A stretch of 64,000 nt of DNA from Acinetobacter sp. MB5 (GTDB lineage: Bacteria > Pseudomonadota > Gammaproteobacteria > Pseudomonadales > Moraxellaceae). Below, piece by piece: positions 9,189-18,393 of the stretch (its first letter is position 1; every line of letters begins with the position of its first letter). The position numbers were made by a program, and so were the translations under genes. The DNA is taken from positions 62,001-126,000 of the forward strand of contig NZ_POVU01000004.1 in assembly GCF_003261585.1 (NCBI RefSeq), in the 5' to 3' direction. The notes beneath the pieces were generated by a model, which was not told the origin of the DNA, searched no databases, and saw only the letters and a list, made by a program, of their open reading frames with translations.

Positions 9189-9710
9189 ATGGCAAAACTC
9201 GCTTGGATTGATCGTTGCTTCCCTCACCCGTTTGTGTCAGTCGTGGTCGCTGGCTCTTGGCTGATTCTGTCGCATAGCCTAGATGCTTCAGACCTGTTAC
9301 TTGCTGCCCTTCAGGCCATCATCATTCCCAAACTCTTACAAAATTTTATTACCCGCACGCCAAACATCGACTGGAAAACGGCCACTCACCTGTTTTTTGT
9401 GGTTCTTCGTGATGTCGTGGTATCGAACTTTGTCGTGGCTAAACTGGTGTTGGGCTCAACGGATAAACTCGAACCGAAATGGTTTCGTGTTCCGCTCAAC
9501 ACACAGCATGAACAAGTCAATTCCCTGCTAGCAATGATCATTACGACCACTCCTGGAACGGTCAGTGCAGGGATCGATCAGGAACGCGGAGACATTTTGG
9601 TTCATGCGCTGAGCTGTGGTGATCCTCAGGCTGAAATTGATCAGATTAAACAGCGCTACGAAGCCCCTTTACTGAAAATTTTCAATGTTAAACAAGGAGA
9701 AAGCATATGA
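9189..9710 (+). CDS. mnhE: Mrp antiporter subunit E
   Basis: A 173-residue MnhE-family protein. It has an N-terminal membrane part (FVSVVVAGSWLILSH), a middle hydrophobic segment, and the family's C-terminal soluble domain with MIITTTPGTVSAGID, the best conserved MnhE motif. It starts two bases after the mnhD stop, with GGAG about eight bases upstream, and its stop overlaps the mnhF start as ATGA. It is part of the hetero-oligomeric antiporter. Confidence 0.92.
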   Translation: MAKLAWIDRCFPHPFVSVVVAGSWLILSHSLDASDLLLAALQAIIIPKLLQNFITRTPNIDWKTATHLFFVVLRDVVVSNFVVAKLVLGSTDKLEPKWFRVPLNTQHEQVNSLLAMIITTTPGTVSAGIDQERGDILVHALSCGDPQAEIDQIKQRYEAPLLKIFNVKQGESI

Positions 9711-9982
9711 TCATTTTGCCGTATGTCTTAGGCATTTGTTTAATCATGATTTGTATTTCCATGTTGTTATGCTTAGTGCGTTTAGTGTTCGGCCCTTCGA
9801 TTGTCGACCGACTACTGGCGCTCGATACACTATTTTTGAATGCCACAGGTCTGGTGATTGTCCTCGGCATCTACTGGACAACCACACAATTGTTCGAAGG
9901 TGCGTTATTGGTTGCCATGTTGGGATTTGTGTCTACGGTTGCCTTGGCACGTTATTTCACCACAGGTCATGTGATTGACTAA
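9707..9982 (+). CDS. mnhF: Mrp antiporter subunit F
   Basis: A 91-residue protein with three probable membrane helices and the MrpF signature RLVFGPSIVDRLLALDTLFLN. The length fits the family. It overlaps mnhE by four bases and is followed after 15 bases by mnhG, with AGGAG in the gap. Confidence 0.93.
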   Translation: MIILPYVLGICLIMICISMLLCLVRLVFGPSIVDRLLALDTLFLNATGLVIVLGIYWTTTQLFEGALLVAMLGFVSTVALARYFTTGHVID

Positions 9983-9997
9983 GCAGGAGAATGAAAG

Positions 9998-10405
9998 ATG
10001 CAATTATTGATGGAAATTTTGGTGTCATTCTTCTTGCTGGTCGGTAGTTTTTTTATGCTGGTCGGTGGCATTGGGATAGTCCGCCTGCCCGATTTGTTTA
10101 CACGTCTGCACGCACCAACCAAATCCAGTACGCTCGGTTTAGGAAGCTTTCTAATTGCCGCGATGATCTATTGGGCATTTCAGGGACATTTTGGTTTTGC
10201 TGAATTACTGATTACCTTACTGGCTTTTATTACAGCACCTGTATCTGCAAACCTGATCGCACAGGCTGCATTGCACCTTAAACTCCGCTCTTTAAGTGGT
10301 GATGTGCCTGAAGCAATTGAACGTCCTTTACCCTGGGATCGTTATCGTTTGCAGCGTCAGGCACAAAAACGTGAAAAACGCTTTAGCCAAACACCTGATG
10401 AATAA
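9998..10405 (+). CDS. mnhG: Mrp antiporter subunit G
   Basis: The last gene of the operon encodes a 135-residue MnhG-family subunit. It contains the characteristic GGIGIVRLPDLFTRLHAPTK motif and ends in a basic cytoplasmic tail (RLQRQAQKREKRFSQTPDE). Three probable helices precede the tail. With mnhG the set AB-C-D-E-F-G is complete. It is followed by a two-way terminator that also closes the opposing rbfA operon. Confidence 0.93.
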   Translation: MQLLMEILVSFFLLVGSFFMLVGGIGIVRLPDLFTRLHAPTKSSTLGLGSFLIAAMIYWAFQGHFGFAELLITLLAFITAPVSANLIAQAALHLKLRSLSGDVPEAIERPLPWDRYRLQRQAQKREKRFSQTPDE

Positions 10406-10477
10406 GTTTTATACTTTTATCGATTAGTTCATTATTTTCATTGAATAAAATATAGAAATAACTTAAAGCCCAATCAT

Positions 10478-10505
10478 AAAAAAGCCACCCGAAGGTGGCT
10501 TTTTC
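10478..10505. terminator. Bidirectional terminator between mnhG and rbfA
   Basis: The arms AAAAAGCCACC and GGTGGCTTTTT enclose a CGAA loop, with an A-run on one side and a T-run on the other. It can stop transcripts from both converging operons. Confidence 0.9.
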
Positions 10506-10898
10506 TTATTCTTTATCCTGCTCTGGCAAGTCTTTGACTGCCTCTGCAATCAGACCAAACATATAGTTACCATAAGCATTGGTCTTGTCATAGTGAAAAC
10601 GCAATCTTGGCGTAATACGTGTCTTGATACGACGACTCAACTCATGACGCAAGAAACCAGAAGCTTTATTTAATACATCTAAAGTTTCTTTATTTGCTGC
10701 TTCACTTTGCTCATCGCCCAGTTCACGTCCCATTACAGTGACATAAACTTCAGCATAACCCATGTCCGCACTGACTTTCACCGCCGAGATGGTCACATAA
10801 CCACCTAGGCGTGGATCTTTCAGCTCTTGGCGAATCAGTTCTGACAACTCACGTTGTACTGAATCAGCCATACGCTTCAGACGTTGACTACCCGCCAT
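10506..10898 (-). CDS. rbfA: 30S ribosome-binding factor A
   Basis: RbfA (130 residues) binds the 30S subunit and helps mature the 5' end of 16S rRNA. The N-terminus [20 protein letters not shown], the SAVKVSADMGYAEVYVTVMG core and the RTKITPRL-like segment (here IKTRITPRLRFHYD) identify it. Its start codon overlaps the infB stop by one base (TAATG), so translation is likely coupled. It is the last gene of the metY-rimP-nusA-infB-rbfA operon. Confidence 0.96.
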   Translation of the reverse strand: MAGSQRLKRMADSVQRELSELIRQELKDPRLGGYVTISAVKVSADMGYAEVYVTVMGRELGDEQSEAANKETLDVLNKASGFLRHELSRRIKTRITPRLRFHYDKTNAYGNYMFGLIAEAVKDLPEQDKE

Positions 10899-13585
10899 TA
10901 AAGACTCCGTTTCACAATTTGAACATCATACACCTCGATCTTGTCGAGTGGTTTGATGTCTTTATAACCTTTCACGGCAAGACCACATTCCATACCTGCG
11001 CGAACTTCGTCCACCACGTCTTTATAACGACGAAGAGATTCAAGCTCACCTTGGAATACCACAACATCTTCACGCAAGACACGGATTGGTTTGTTACGGT
11101 GAATAACACCTTCCATAACCATACAGCCCGCAGCCGCACCGAACTTGCTTGAACGGAACACTTCACGAACCTGTGCAATACCCAAAATAGTCTCACGATG
11201 TTCAGGTGCCAATTTACCGCTCATGGCATCTTTCACGTCGTCGATCAATTCATAGATGACGCTGTAGTAACGAATGTCGATACCGTCTTGATCCGCTTTC
11301 TGACGTGCAGTTGCATCGGCACGAACGTTAAAGCCAAGCAATACAGCTTCAGAAGATTCTGCCAAAGTCACATCAGATTCAGTGATTGCACCCACACCTG
11401 AACTGATGATGCGTACTTTCACTTCGTCCATAGACAATTCAGTCAATGCTGCGTTCAATGCTTCCAAAGTACCGCGTACATCAGTTTTCAACACAACGTT
11501 AACGGTTGGGATGTCTTTCTTGCCCATAGACGCCATGATGTTTTCAAGACGCATTGCACTTTGACGCTCAATACGTTTTTGACGTTCACGGTCAGCACGC
11601 GCATCAGCAACTTCACGCGCTTTTTTCTCATCATTCACTACAAGAACTTCATCACCTGCCATTGGCGCATCTGGAAGACCCAAGATTTCCACAGGAATAG
11701 AAGGACCCGCTGATTTAATTGGCTGACCATTTTCATCAGACATGGCACGTACACGACCGTAAGATGAACCAGCAAGAACCAAGTCACCTACATTCAATGT
11801 ACCGTTTTGTACCAAGATCGAAGTCACAGCACCACGACCTTTGTCAACACGTGCTTCGATTACAACACCTTGCGCAGCACCTTCTTCAGAAGCTTGAAGT
11901 TCTAGCATTTCTGCCTGAATCAAGATCAAATCAAGAAGTTCATCAATACCTTGACCTGAGTGCGCTGAAACCATTGCAACTGGAACGTCACCGCCCCATT
12001 GTTCAGGTACGATTTCTTTGGTCGTCAATTCATTCAATACGCGATCTGGATCAGCAGATTCTTTATCCATTTTGTTGATCGCAACAATGATTGGCGTACC
12101 TGCCGCACGTGCATGGTCAATTGCTTCTGCAGTTTGTGGCATTACGCCATCATCTGCTGCAACAACAAGTACCACAATATCCGTTGCTTTCGCACCACGT
12201 GAACGCATAGCGGTAAACGCTGCATGTCCCGGAGTATCGAGGAAGGTAATAATCCCTTTTTGAGTTTCCACATGGTAAGCACCGATGTGCTGAGTGATCC
12301 CGCCTGCTTCACCCGCAGCCACTTTAGAGCGACGAATACGGTCAAGCAATGACGTTTTACCATGGTCAACGTGACCCATGATTGTTACAACTGGCGGACG
12401 AGTACTTAGCTCACCACGTTTTTGCTCAGCAGCTTCAATTAAGTTATCTTCAGCTTGAGTATCAGAAACAAGAATCGGGTTATGACCCATTTCTTCAACA
12501 ACAAGTGCAGCTGTATCTTGGTCGATTGACTGGTTCTGAGTCACTAACTCACCCATTTTCATGAGTGTTTTAATCACTTCACGAACTTTCACAGCCATTT
12601 TCTGTGCAAGGTCGCCAACGACAATAGTTGAACCAATTTCAACATCATATACTTGTTTTTTAACTGGTTTTTCAAAACCATGCTTGTTAGCTTGGCTCGT
12701 TTTCAAACCACGTTTATGATGTGATTTCTGGAAGTTTTGCTCTTCTTGATTACGTCCGCCTTTTTTCGCGCCACGTGTATCTTTCGAGTTACCACCACGT
12801 TTAATTTCACGGTCTTCCTGATTGAAAGAATCTTCATACGCCTGACCAACAAGACCAGCCGCAAGTGGAGAATCATCAATCACACGAATTGTCGTGGTTG
12901 CATCGTCATTTGAATATTTCGATGCCATTTTACGCATTTGTTCAAGCGTACGTTGCTGCGCTTCTTCAGCCGCTTTACGACGAGCTGCTTCTTCAGTTGC
13001 TTTTAACTGAGCAGTTTGTGCTTCACGCGCTTTTTTCTGTTCTGCTGTTTCTGCTGGTTTTGGTAATGGTTTCAATGTACCACCACCACGCTTTTTCACC
13101 ACAACCGCAGTTTTTGGGCTTTCCACAACTTTATCTTGCTTATGCGCAGCACGCATTGCTTCTAAAGTAGCTGTCGCGTTATTTTCACGACGTGTTTCTT
13201 CTGCACGTGGTTGTGCATTTGCTTCAGCACGCGCTTTAGTTTCAGCTTCAAGCTTCGCTTTTGCTTCAGCTTTAATCTGTTCAGGGTCAGGCTTGGTAAA
13301 AGTATGTTTTTTGCGTACTTCTACATTGATGGTTTTCGCTTTACCTGAGGTACTTGCAACTTTTGCTGTACTGGTTGTTTTACGTTTCAACGTGATTTTT
13401 CCTGCATTACCACTGTCCTGCCCATGAACTTTCTTCAAATAGCTGACAAGGGTATCTTGCTGTTCTGTAGTAATGATATCGTCGGCACGACGCTGTGGCA
13501 GCCCGGCATCACGAACTTGTTCTAGAAGTTTTTCAACTGAACGCTCTACACTTTGCGCCAATTCTTTAATCGACTTGTCCGTCAT
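10898..13585 (-). CDS. infB: Translation initiation factor IF-2
   Basis: IF-2 is the GTPase that brings initiator tRNA to the ribosome. The protein has 895 residues. There is an N-terminal IF2 domain ([22 protein letters not shown]), then a long Ala/Lys/Glu-rich low-complexity linker to about residue 330. The GTPase domain follows, with [11 protein letters not shown] near residue 400, DTPGHAAF and NKMDKE. After it come the C-terminal domains that bind fMet-tRNA. The ribosome site GGAGGTGG lies right before the start and overlaps the nusA stop codon. In the same operon, the initiator tRNA that IF-2 uses is encoded upstream. Confidence 0.97.
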   Translation of the reverse strand: MTDKSIKELAQSVERSVEKLLEQVRDAGLPQRRADDIITTEQQDTLVSYLKKVHGQDSGNAGKITLKRKTTSTAKVASTSGKAKTINVEVRKKHTFTKPDPEQIKAEAKAKLEAETKARAEANAQPRAEETRRENNATATLEAMRAAHKQDKVVESPKTAVVVKKRGGGTLKPLPKPAETAEQKKAREAQTAQLKATEEAARRKAAEEAQQRTLEQMRKMASKYSNDDATTTIRVIDDSPLAAGLVGQAYEDSFNQEDREIKRGGNSKDTRGAKKGGRNQEEQNFQKSHHKRGLKTSQANKHGFEKPVKKQVYDVEIGSTIVVGDLAQKMAVKVREVIKTLMKMGELVTQNQSIDQDTAALVVEEMGHNPILVSDTQAEDNLIEAAEQKRGELSTRPPVVTIMGHVDHGKTSLLDRIRRSKVAAGEAGGITQHIGAYHVETQKGIITFLDTPGHAAFTAMRSRGAKATDIVVLVVAADDGVMPQTAEAIDHARAAGTPIIVAINKMDKESADPDRVLNELTTKEIVPEQWGGDVPVAMVSAHSGQGIDELLDLILIQAEMLELQASEEGAAQGVVIEARVDKGRGAVTSILVQNGTLNVGDLVLAGSSYGRVRAMSDENGQPIKSAGPSIPVEILGLPDAPMAGDEVLVVNDEKKAREVADARADRERQKRIERQSAMRLENIMASMGKKDIPTVNVVLKTDVRGTLEALNAALTELSMDEVKVRIISSGVGAITESDVTLAESSEAVLLGFNVRADATARQKADQDGIDIRYYSVIYELIDDVKDAMSGKLAPEHRETILGIAQVREVFRSSKFGAAAGCMVMEGVIHRNKPIRVLREDVVVFQGELESLRRYKDVVDEVRAGMECGLAVKGYKDIKPLDKIEVYDVQIVKRSL

Positions 13586-13595
13586 TCACCACCTC

Positions 13596-15080
13596 CTAGT
13601 TAAACCATGATTCACGCGCTTTCATGATCAATTGACCTGCAGCTTCAGCATTTAAACCTTCGATATCAGAGATATCATCGGTAGCTTGATCTGCTAAATC
13701 ATCAATGGTCACGATGCCACGACCAGCAAGTGCATACGCAATCTCTTGAGTCATGCCTTGCATATTGAGTAATTCTTCACTTGGCTCTTGTACATTTTCT
13801 TGCTGTTTTAAAGCATCTGCCAAAGCAGCTTCTTTCGCACGTGATTGCAACAATGTAACTGTGTCTTCATCCAAATCGATTTCATCGAATGTTTCAACAG
13901 GAACGTAAGCAATTTCTTCAAGTGAAGTAAAGCCCATCTCAACCAATGCCATCGCCAAGCCTTCATCAATATCCAAACGTGTTACAAACATGTCTAAATA
14001 TTGTTGTGCTTCATTTTGCTGGCGCGCACGGTATTCATCTTCAAGCATCATGTCGAGCTTAAAGCCAGTCAGTTCAGACGCTAAACGTACGTTTTGACCT
14101 TGAGAACCGATTGCACGAGCCAACTGATCGCTGGTTGCAAAAATAATGTCTGCTGTTTTTGCATCTTCATCAATCACAATGCCTGATACATCAGCAGGTT
14201 CCAATGCACTTGCGATATATTGCGCTGGATCGTCTGACCACACCACAACATCAATACGCTCACCATTAAGTTCTGACTGAACCGCTTGGATACGTGTACC
14301 GCGCATACCAATACATGCGCCTACTGGATCAATACGGTGATCATTGGTTTTCACTGCAATTTTAGCACGAACACCCGCCTGACGCGCTGCTGCTTTAATT
14401 TCAATGATTTCTTCAGAAATTTCTGGAATTTCTTTTTTCATCAAAGCAACAAGCATGTCAGGATGCGAACGAGACAATAACAACTGTGCACCACGACCTT
14501 CACGGTTTACTTCATAAAGAATCGCATTGACACGTTGTTTTGGACGCAAAATTTCTTTTGGAATCATTTGGTCACGCGCCAAATATGCTTCAGCGTTGTC
14601 ACCTAAATCGATAATAAAGCCATCTTTGGTTTGTTTTTTCACTTCACCGTAGATTAACTCGCCCACTTTAGCGGCATACGCATCAGCAACCAATGCACGT
14701 TCAGCTTCACGAATTTTTTGAACAATCACTTGTTTCGCGATCTGCGCTGCAATACGACCAAACTCAATCGATTCAACTTCAAGTTCACGAATATCGCCAA
14801 TTGACCATTTTGCAGGATCAACATCAGAAATTGCATCTTGGCAAGCTGGCATTTCATGATCTTCATCTGCCACGACTTCCCATTGACGGAAAGTACGGTA
14901 GTCACCTGTTTTACGATCAATTTCAACACGTAAGCGAGCTTCTTCCGAATTTGTGCCTTCGTAGAATTTTTTCTTAGTCGCAGCAACTAACGCTTGTTCA
15001 AGTGCTTCAAAGATGGCTTCGCGGCTTACACCTTTTTCATTACTAACCGTCTCTGCAACGGTAAGAATTTCACGACCCAT
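13596..15080 (-). CDS. nusA: Transcription termination/antitermination factor NusA
   Basis: NusA binds RNA polymerase and nascent RNA and modulates pausing, termination and antitermination. The 494 residues contain the N-terminal polymerase-binding domain (about 1-125), an S1 domain (TKDGFIIDLGDNAEAYLARD), two KH domains (DPVGACIGMRGTRIQAVQSEL and ARAIGSQGQNVRLASELTG) and two C-terminal acidic repeats of the helix-hairpin-helix type, as in E. coli. It starts 32 bases after rimP. Confidence 0.97.
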   Translation of the reverse strand: MGREILTVAETVSNEKGVSREAIFEALEQALVAATKKKFYEGTNSEEARLRVEIDRKTGDYRTFRQWEVVADEDHEMPACQDAISDVDPAKWSIGDIRELEVESIEFGRIAAQIAKQVIVQKIREAERALVADAYAAKVGELIYGEVKKQTKDGFIIDLGDNAEAYLARDQMIPKEILRPKQRVNAILYEVNREGRGAQLLLSRSHPDMLVALMKKEIPEISEEIIEIKAAARQAGVRAKIAVKTNDHRIDPVGACIGMRGTRIQAVQSELNGERIDVVVWSDDPAQYIASALEPADVSGIVIDEDAKTADIIFATSDQLARAIGSQGQNVRLASELTGFKLDMMLEDEYRARQQNEAQQYLDMFVTRLDIDEGLAMALVEMGFTSLEEIAYVPVETFDEIDLDEDTVTLLQSRAKEAALADALKQQENVQEPSEELLNMQGMTQEIAYALAGRGIVTIDDLADQATDDISDIEGLNAEAAGQLIMKARESWFN

Positions 15081-15112
15081 AAGTCACCTATATCTCAGAT
15101 TTTCTTAATAAT

Positions 15113-15637
15113 TTAGTCTTGATAAACCAAGTTTGCTTTGTCGATGTTATGCGCATCAATTTCAAGAACCTGTTGTTTTTCCACTTCCACCTGAATAGTT
15201 TCAGCTTCTAAATCAACCGCAACAAGTTTTGCCTGAAATTTACGACGGTTATCGACAGCACTAATCAAGCGCAAAGCCACTTGATGCCCGATATAATCTG
15301 GCAACTGTGCCAACTGGAAGAATGGACGATCCCAGCCTGGTGAAGAAACCTCTAACGCATACTCACCTGAAATCGGGTCATGTACATCGAGCATTGCACC
15401 CACTTGCTGGGTCACTTTCACACAGTCTTCAACACCAATGCCACGACCACGCTCAACTTCACCATCTTCATTGATGACAGGCTCAGCATTTTCATCAACT
15501 GGTTTATCAATATAGATGCGTAATAAAGATCGCTTACCTTGAGGTAGAAATTCAATTCCCCAGAGCTCCACACCACAAGCACTCACTGCAGGGGCGATTA
15601 GATCTTGTAACGCTTGGGTTTTATTTGATAGTTTCAT
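15113..15637 (-). CDS. rimP: Ribosome maturation factor RimP
   Basis: RimP is needed for 30S subunit assembly. The 174 residues include the conserved [22 protein letters not shown] and [12 protein letters not shown] segments. It is longer than the E. coli protein (about 150), mainly because of an acidic insert around [19 protein letters not shown]. It is the first protein gene after the metY-type tRNAs. A perfect hairpin lies in its 5' leader at 15668-15684. Confidence 0.94.
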   Translation of the reverse strand: MKLSNKTQALQDLIAPAVSACGVELWGIEFLPQGKRSLLRIYIDKPVDENAEPVINEDGEVERGRGIGVEDCVKVTQQVGAMLDVHDPISGEYALEVSSPGWDRPFFQLAQLPDYIGHQVALRLISAVDNRRKFQAKLVAVDLEAETIQVEVEKQQVLEIDAHNIDKANLVYQD

Positions 15638-15667
15638 GTACTCTCGTCATTTTTGTGCAATACAACA

Positions 15668-15684
15668 ATCGGTGAAACACCGAT
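15668..15684 (-). promoter_or_regulatory. Hairpin in the rimP leader
   Basis: The arms ATCGGTG and CACCGAT are perfect complements with a three-base loop, and end about 30 bases before the rimP start. This could influence translation or processing of the operon message. No U-run follows, so it is not a terminator. Confidence 0.4.
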
Positions 15685-15746
15685 GCAACCTTTGGTAGTG
15701 AAACACGATTTTTTGACCAATTGATGTCGACACTACACGATAGCCA

Positions 15747-15771
15747 ATAAAAAAGGGCGTTAATTCGCCCC
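15747..15771 (-). terminator. Terminator between initiator tRNAs and rimP
   Basis: On the minus strand a GGGCG/CGCCC stem with a six-base loop is followed by six T residues. It lies between the two tRNA genes and rimP, so it probably limits readthrough and lowers expression of the protein genes relative to the tRNAs. Confidence 0.75.
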
Positions 15772-15841
15772 ATCTGTCACAACAAGCAATGCCCATTGTG
15801 CAAAAAGGCCCACCTGTCTGTGAGCCTTCTCGAAAGAATCT

Positions 15842-15918
<77 letters not shown>

Positions 15919-15955
15919 TTAACGATGCAATATTTTAACTAAAATTTCATTTAGC

Positions 15956-15983
15956 TTCAATAAAGTTGCATAGCTTTATTGAA
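15956..15983 (-). other. Hairpin in the spacer between the two initiator tRNAs
   Basis: TTCAATAAAG and CTTTATTGAA form perfect ten-base arms around an eight-base loop, starting one base after the CCA end of the first-transcribed tRNA. No U-run follows. It may guide tRNA 3' processing or separate the two precursors. Confidence 0.5.
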
Positions 15984-15984
15984 T

Positions 15985-16061
<77 letters not shown>

Positions 16062-16123
16062 TCAACATCTTACGATCTGGTGATTCGTAAGTTTTTAGTT
16101 ATCGGCCTTGAACCGATTGGCGC

Positions 16124-16152
16124 ATTGTATAGAAGACCGTATAGTTGTGCAA
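16124..16152 (-). promoter_or_regulatory. Sigma-70 promoter of the metY-nusA-infB operon
   Basis: Read on the minus strand, TTGCAC (16152-16147) and TACAAT (16129-16124) are separated by exactly 17 bases. The GCGCC that follows the -10 box is the GC-rich discriminator seen at promoters under stringent control. The first tRNA begins about 55 bases downstream of the expected start. The -35 box is also one arm of an inverted repeat, GTGCAA-6-TTGCAC (16147-16164). Confidence 0.7.
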
Positions 16153-16310
16153 GGACTTTTGCACTTTTTTGTTGCAGATTTATTCAACATATCATTTTTT
16201 GTTCAAAATTAGGTTTTTTAAACAAAAAATCTCAACTTATCTATTTTAAACAAAATGAAGTTCTACTTTTGTAAGAAAATGCTTACATCAATTAACGATA
16301 TTTTCGTCTA

Positions 16311-16478
16311 TTGTGATTCCACTCACATTATTAATATAACGCCATCAGCAAATGGAAACGAACAACGGATTTGTTCAAACACGGATTGTATGCTGAGCTG
16401 TCAATGGAACGACAAAGAAAGGATGTGGCTAAACTGGATGTTTGCCCAAGATACCAAACCCGAGCTTGCTCGGGTTTT
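16311..16478 (+). ncRNA. Candidate small RNA with its own promoter and terminator
   Basis: No gene accounts for a strong plus-strand terminator at 16456-16478. Upstream are a promoter-like pair, TTGTGA (16311-16316) and TATAAC (16335-16340), 18 bases apart. A perfect GAACAA/TTGTTC hairpin with a five-base loop follows at 16360-16376. Together they would give an RNA of about 130 bases starting near 16346. The weak open frame here (16255-16488) runs through the terminator and looks unlike a protein. It matches no RNA I recognise. Expression is inferred only. Confidence 0.4.
16456..16478 (+). terminator. Strong terminator before the IS remnant
   Basis: The perfect ten-base arms AAACCCGAGC and GCTCGGGTTT leave a tiny loop and are followed by a T-rich tract. 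It points along the plus strand, where no protein gene ends. Confidence 0.85.
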
Positions 16479-16508
16479 ATCTTTTTAATCGATCTAATCA
16501 AAAAATTA

Positions 16509-17208
16509 GGGGCTTAGGAAGTTAAGCATATTAAAAAGTATGGTAACTTCTTTTTATGAAAGCAAAATTCAGGCAGATCATTCGCTTTTTTGCCATGGAT
16601 TTTACGGCATCAGATACAGCTAAACTCACCGATATTTCTCTACGTTCCATCAAATACAATTTATATCAAATTACGTAAAAAAATTGCGATCCAGTGTGAA
16701 GAAATATCTCCCTTTAATGGCATTGTTGAACTTGACGAATCTTACTTCGGTGCTCGACGTATCCGTGGTAAGCGAGGTCGTGGTGCATAAGGAAAAACCA
16801 TTGTATTTGGGCTACTCAAACGAGATGGAAATGTATATACAGAGATTGTGCCTGATTGCTCCAAAGCCACACTACAAGGGATTATACGTGGGCATATTGA
16901 GCTTGATTCAGTCATCAATACAGATGGATGGAGAGGCTATGATGGTCTGGTTGATATAGGTTTTGACAAGCACCTAAGAGTCAATCATGGTGATAATGAA
17001 TTTGCCTGTGGAGAACGTCATATTAATGGCATAGAGTCTTTTTGGGGTTATGCAAAGAAGCGGCTCAGTAAGTTTAATGGAATTGAGAAAAGGATGTTTT
17101 ATTTGCATCTTAAAGAAACGGAGTATCGCTTCAATCATCGGCATGATAATTTATACCTCGATTTGCTTAAATTATTCCATAATAACCCTCTTTAACGTCC
17201 CCAGCCCC
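16509..17208 (+). mobile_element. Degenerate IS1595-family element (IS1016-like)
   Basis: The 700-base element is bounded by imperfect inverted repeats that both begin GGGGCT. The left end (16509-16525) and the reverse complement of the right end (17192-17208) match at 14 of 17 positions. Length and transposase fit the IS1016 group of IS1595. The eight bases on each side (AAAAATTA and CAAATTTA) agree at six of eight positions, so an original 8-base target duplication may have decayed. The transposase is broken, so the copy cannot move by itself. Confidence 0.8.
16556..17195 (+). pseudogene. IS1595-family transposase, frameshifted and with an internal stop
   Basis: Reading from the ATG at 16556 gives MKAKFRQIIRFFAMDFTASD and continues to about 16655. 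A one-base shift is then needed to reach the frame that encodes YIKLRKKIAIQCEE and the catalytic-core segment VELDESYFGARRIRGKRGRG. A TAA at 16788-16790 interrupts that frame where relatives have a sense codon (usual sequence GRGAAGKTIVFG). The frame then reads on through GKTIVFGLLKRDGNVY, the second acidic site (NTDGWRGYDGL) and ESFWGYAKKRLSKFNG to 17195. With both lesions it encodes no full transposase. Confidence 0.85.
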
Positions 17209-17391
17209 CAAATTTAATATTCTTTATAAATATGCGTTAATTTTTATAAATCCTTTCTCGCTTTCGTTTTGAAACCGAATTATCCAAAAGCACGTGACAT
17301 TTAATTCATACATGCCAAATTAACAAAATATTTCGTTCTTCAAGAAGACTTTTTTTTGAGTTTTAATTACTTCCACACTTCTTTCAGACAT

Positions 17392-17421
17392 AAAAAATGC
17401 ACCTTTAAAGGTGCATTTTTT
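17392..17421 (-). terminator. Terminator of pilA
   Basis: A perfect 30-base palindrome, AAAAAATGCACCTTT and its complement, lies 12 bases beyond the pilA stop. The T-run on the minus strand makes it a good terminator for the pilin transcript. It could act on the other strand as well. Confidence 0.88.
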
Positions 17422-17433
17422 ATTTTATTTTAC

Positions 17434-17904
17434 TTATGCTGGGCATGAAACACTGTTGTATTTCGCATCAGCAGTACTTGCACAAGTCCATGTACCATCA
17501 GTTGTACGAGTCCAAACAATTGTTGCAGGAGTTGTTGTTAAAGCTGTTGCAGCTGAGTTACCAAATGTTGCTGTAATTGTTGCAGCACCACCTGTTTGGA
17601 ATGCAACAATTGGAACACCTGTACCAGTTGCAATCGTTTCACCACTTTGCGCAGCACCAGTTAAAATATTTGAACCAGTTGCGCCAATAATACATGTTCC
17701 AGAAGCCGAACCAATTGTTGTTTGACCATTGTTTAAACAGTCTTCAACAACTGTCTTAAGTGCACCCGCTTCCCCAACAGCACGAGTCACTTGAGATTTT
17801 GCGATGTATGTTTGGTACGCAGGAATCGCGATCGCAGCCAAAATACCAATGATCGCTACAACGATCATCAATTCAATTAAAGTAAAACCCTTTTGAGCGT
17901 TCAT
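17434..17904 (-). CDS. pilA: Type IV major pilin
   Basis: This is a class IVa prepilin of 156 residues. The short leader MNAQKG is cut before [20 protein letters not shown], with the essential Glu at mature position 5. The variable C-terminal part is rich in Thr, Ala and Gly and carries two cysteines near the end (TWTC...VSCPA) that would close the D-loop. Two start codons are possible. The ATG at 17904 has GGAG seven bases upstream, whereas the ATG at 17910 is only one base from that site, so I chose 17904. The last residue is Ala, not the terminal Ser that is glycosylated in many A. baumannii pilins. Subunits polymerise through the PilMNOPQ machine encoded nearby. Confidence 0.93.
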   Translation of the reverse strand: MNAQKGFTLIELMIVVAIIGILAAIAIPAYQTYIAKSQVTRAVGEAGALKTVVEDCLNNGQTTIGSASGTCIIGATGSNILTGAAQSGETIATGTGVPIVAFQTGGAATITATFGNSAATALTTTPATIVWTRTTDGTWTCASTADAKYNSVSCPA

Positions 17905-17977
17905 AGACATTCTCCAAAAAACGGAAGTTATTTTCTTTGTATAATTTACTTATACAGTTTGTTTGTATTGCAATAAT

Positions 17978-17993
17978 AGCACAGACTATGCCA
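17978..17993 (-). promoter_or_regulatory. pilA: Candidate sigma-54 (RpoN) promoter of pilA
   Basis: On the minus strand, TGGCAT and GTGCT are spaced like the consensus TGGCAC-N5-TTGC, keeping the critical GG and GC pairs ten bases apart. The expected start lies about 60 bases before pilA. In Pseudomonas, pilA is driven by RpoN and PilSR, so the match agrees with known biology. Confidence 0.6.
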
Positions 17994-18393
17994 GATTTTT
18001 AAGAGCTTTGATTTTAAAAGGTTTAATTTTTTTTATTGCTCCAATGGATCATTTATACGGTTACTTTTAGCAAGCACACGATACAAAGTGACATTTTTTG
18101 TCAATTATTAACCCATTTTATACGTTTTTTTGTAATCAACCCCACAACTTTGTGATCATTTATAGGGAAATCTTACAATTTGTGAAGTTATTATCATTTG
18201 TAACAAGTAATTACTTTCACAACAATAACTAAAGATAAAACAAGACTTTCAATTAATAAAAAAAATTTAAATTAATCAAAAATATATAATATTTAATTGA
18301 TAAGATTTCATCTAAAAAACATTTCTCGCACCACAAATATTACATTGATGTGAAGCAAAGCTGTAACCTCTGTTTAATAAGTCCTATAAATAT
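17994..18393. other. pilA: AT-rich region between gltD and pilA
   Basis: About 400 bases without a gene, upstream of the pilA promoter. It contains short repeats, such as the TGACA/TGTCA pair near 18090, and T-runs next to GTCA that could be activator (PilR-type) sites. That is speculative. Confidence 0.35.

Noticed and set aside
12865..13170. Plus-strand frame of 101 codons inside infB
   Set aside because: Shadow of the Ala/Lys/Glu-rich linker of IF-2; its Leu-rich content is an artefact of the other strand.
16255..16488. Plus-strand frame of 77 codons before the IS remnant
   Set aside because: Runs through a strong terminator, has no ribosome site or family character; a noncoding RNA is a better reading.
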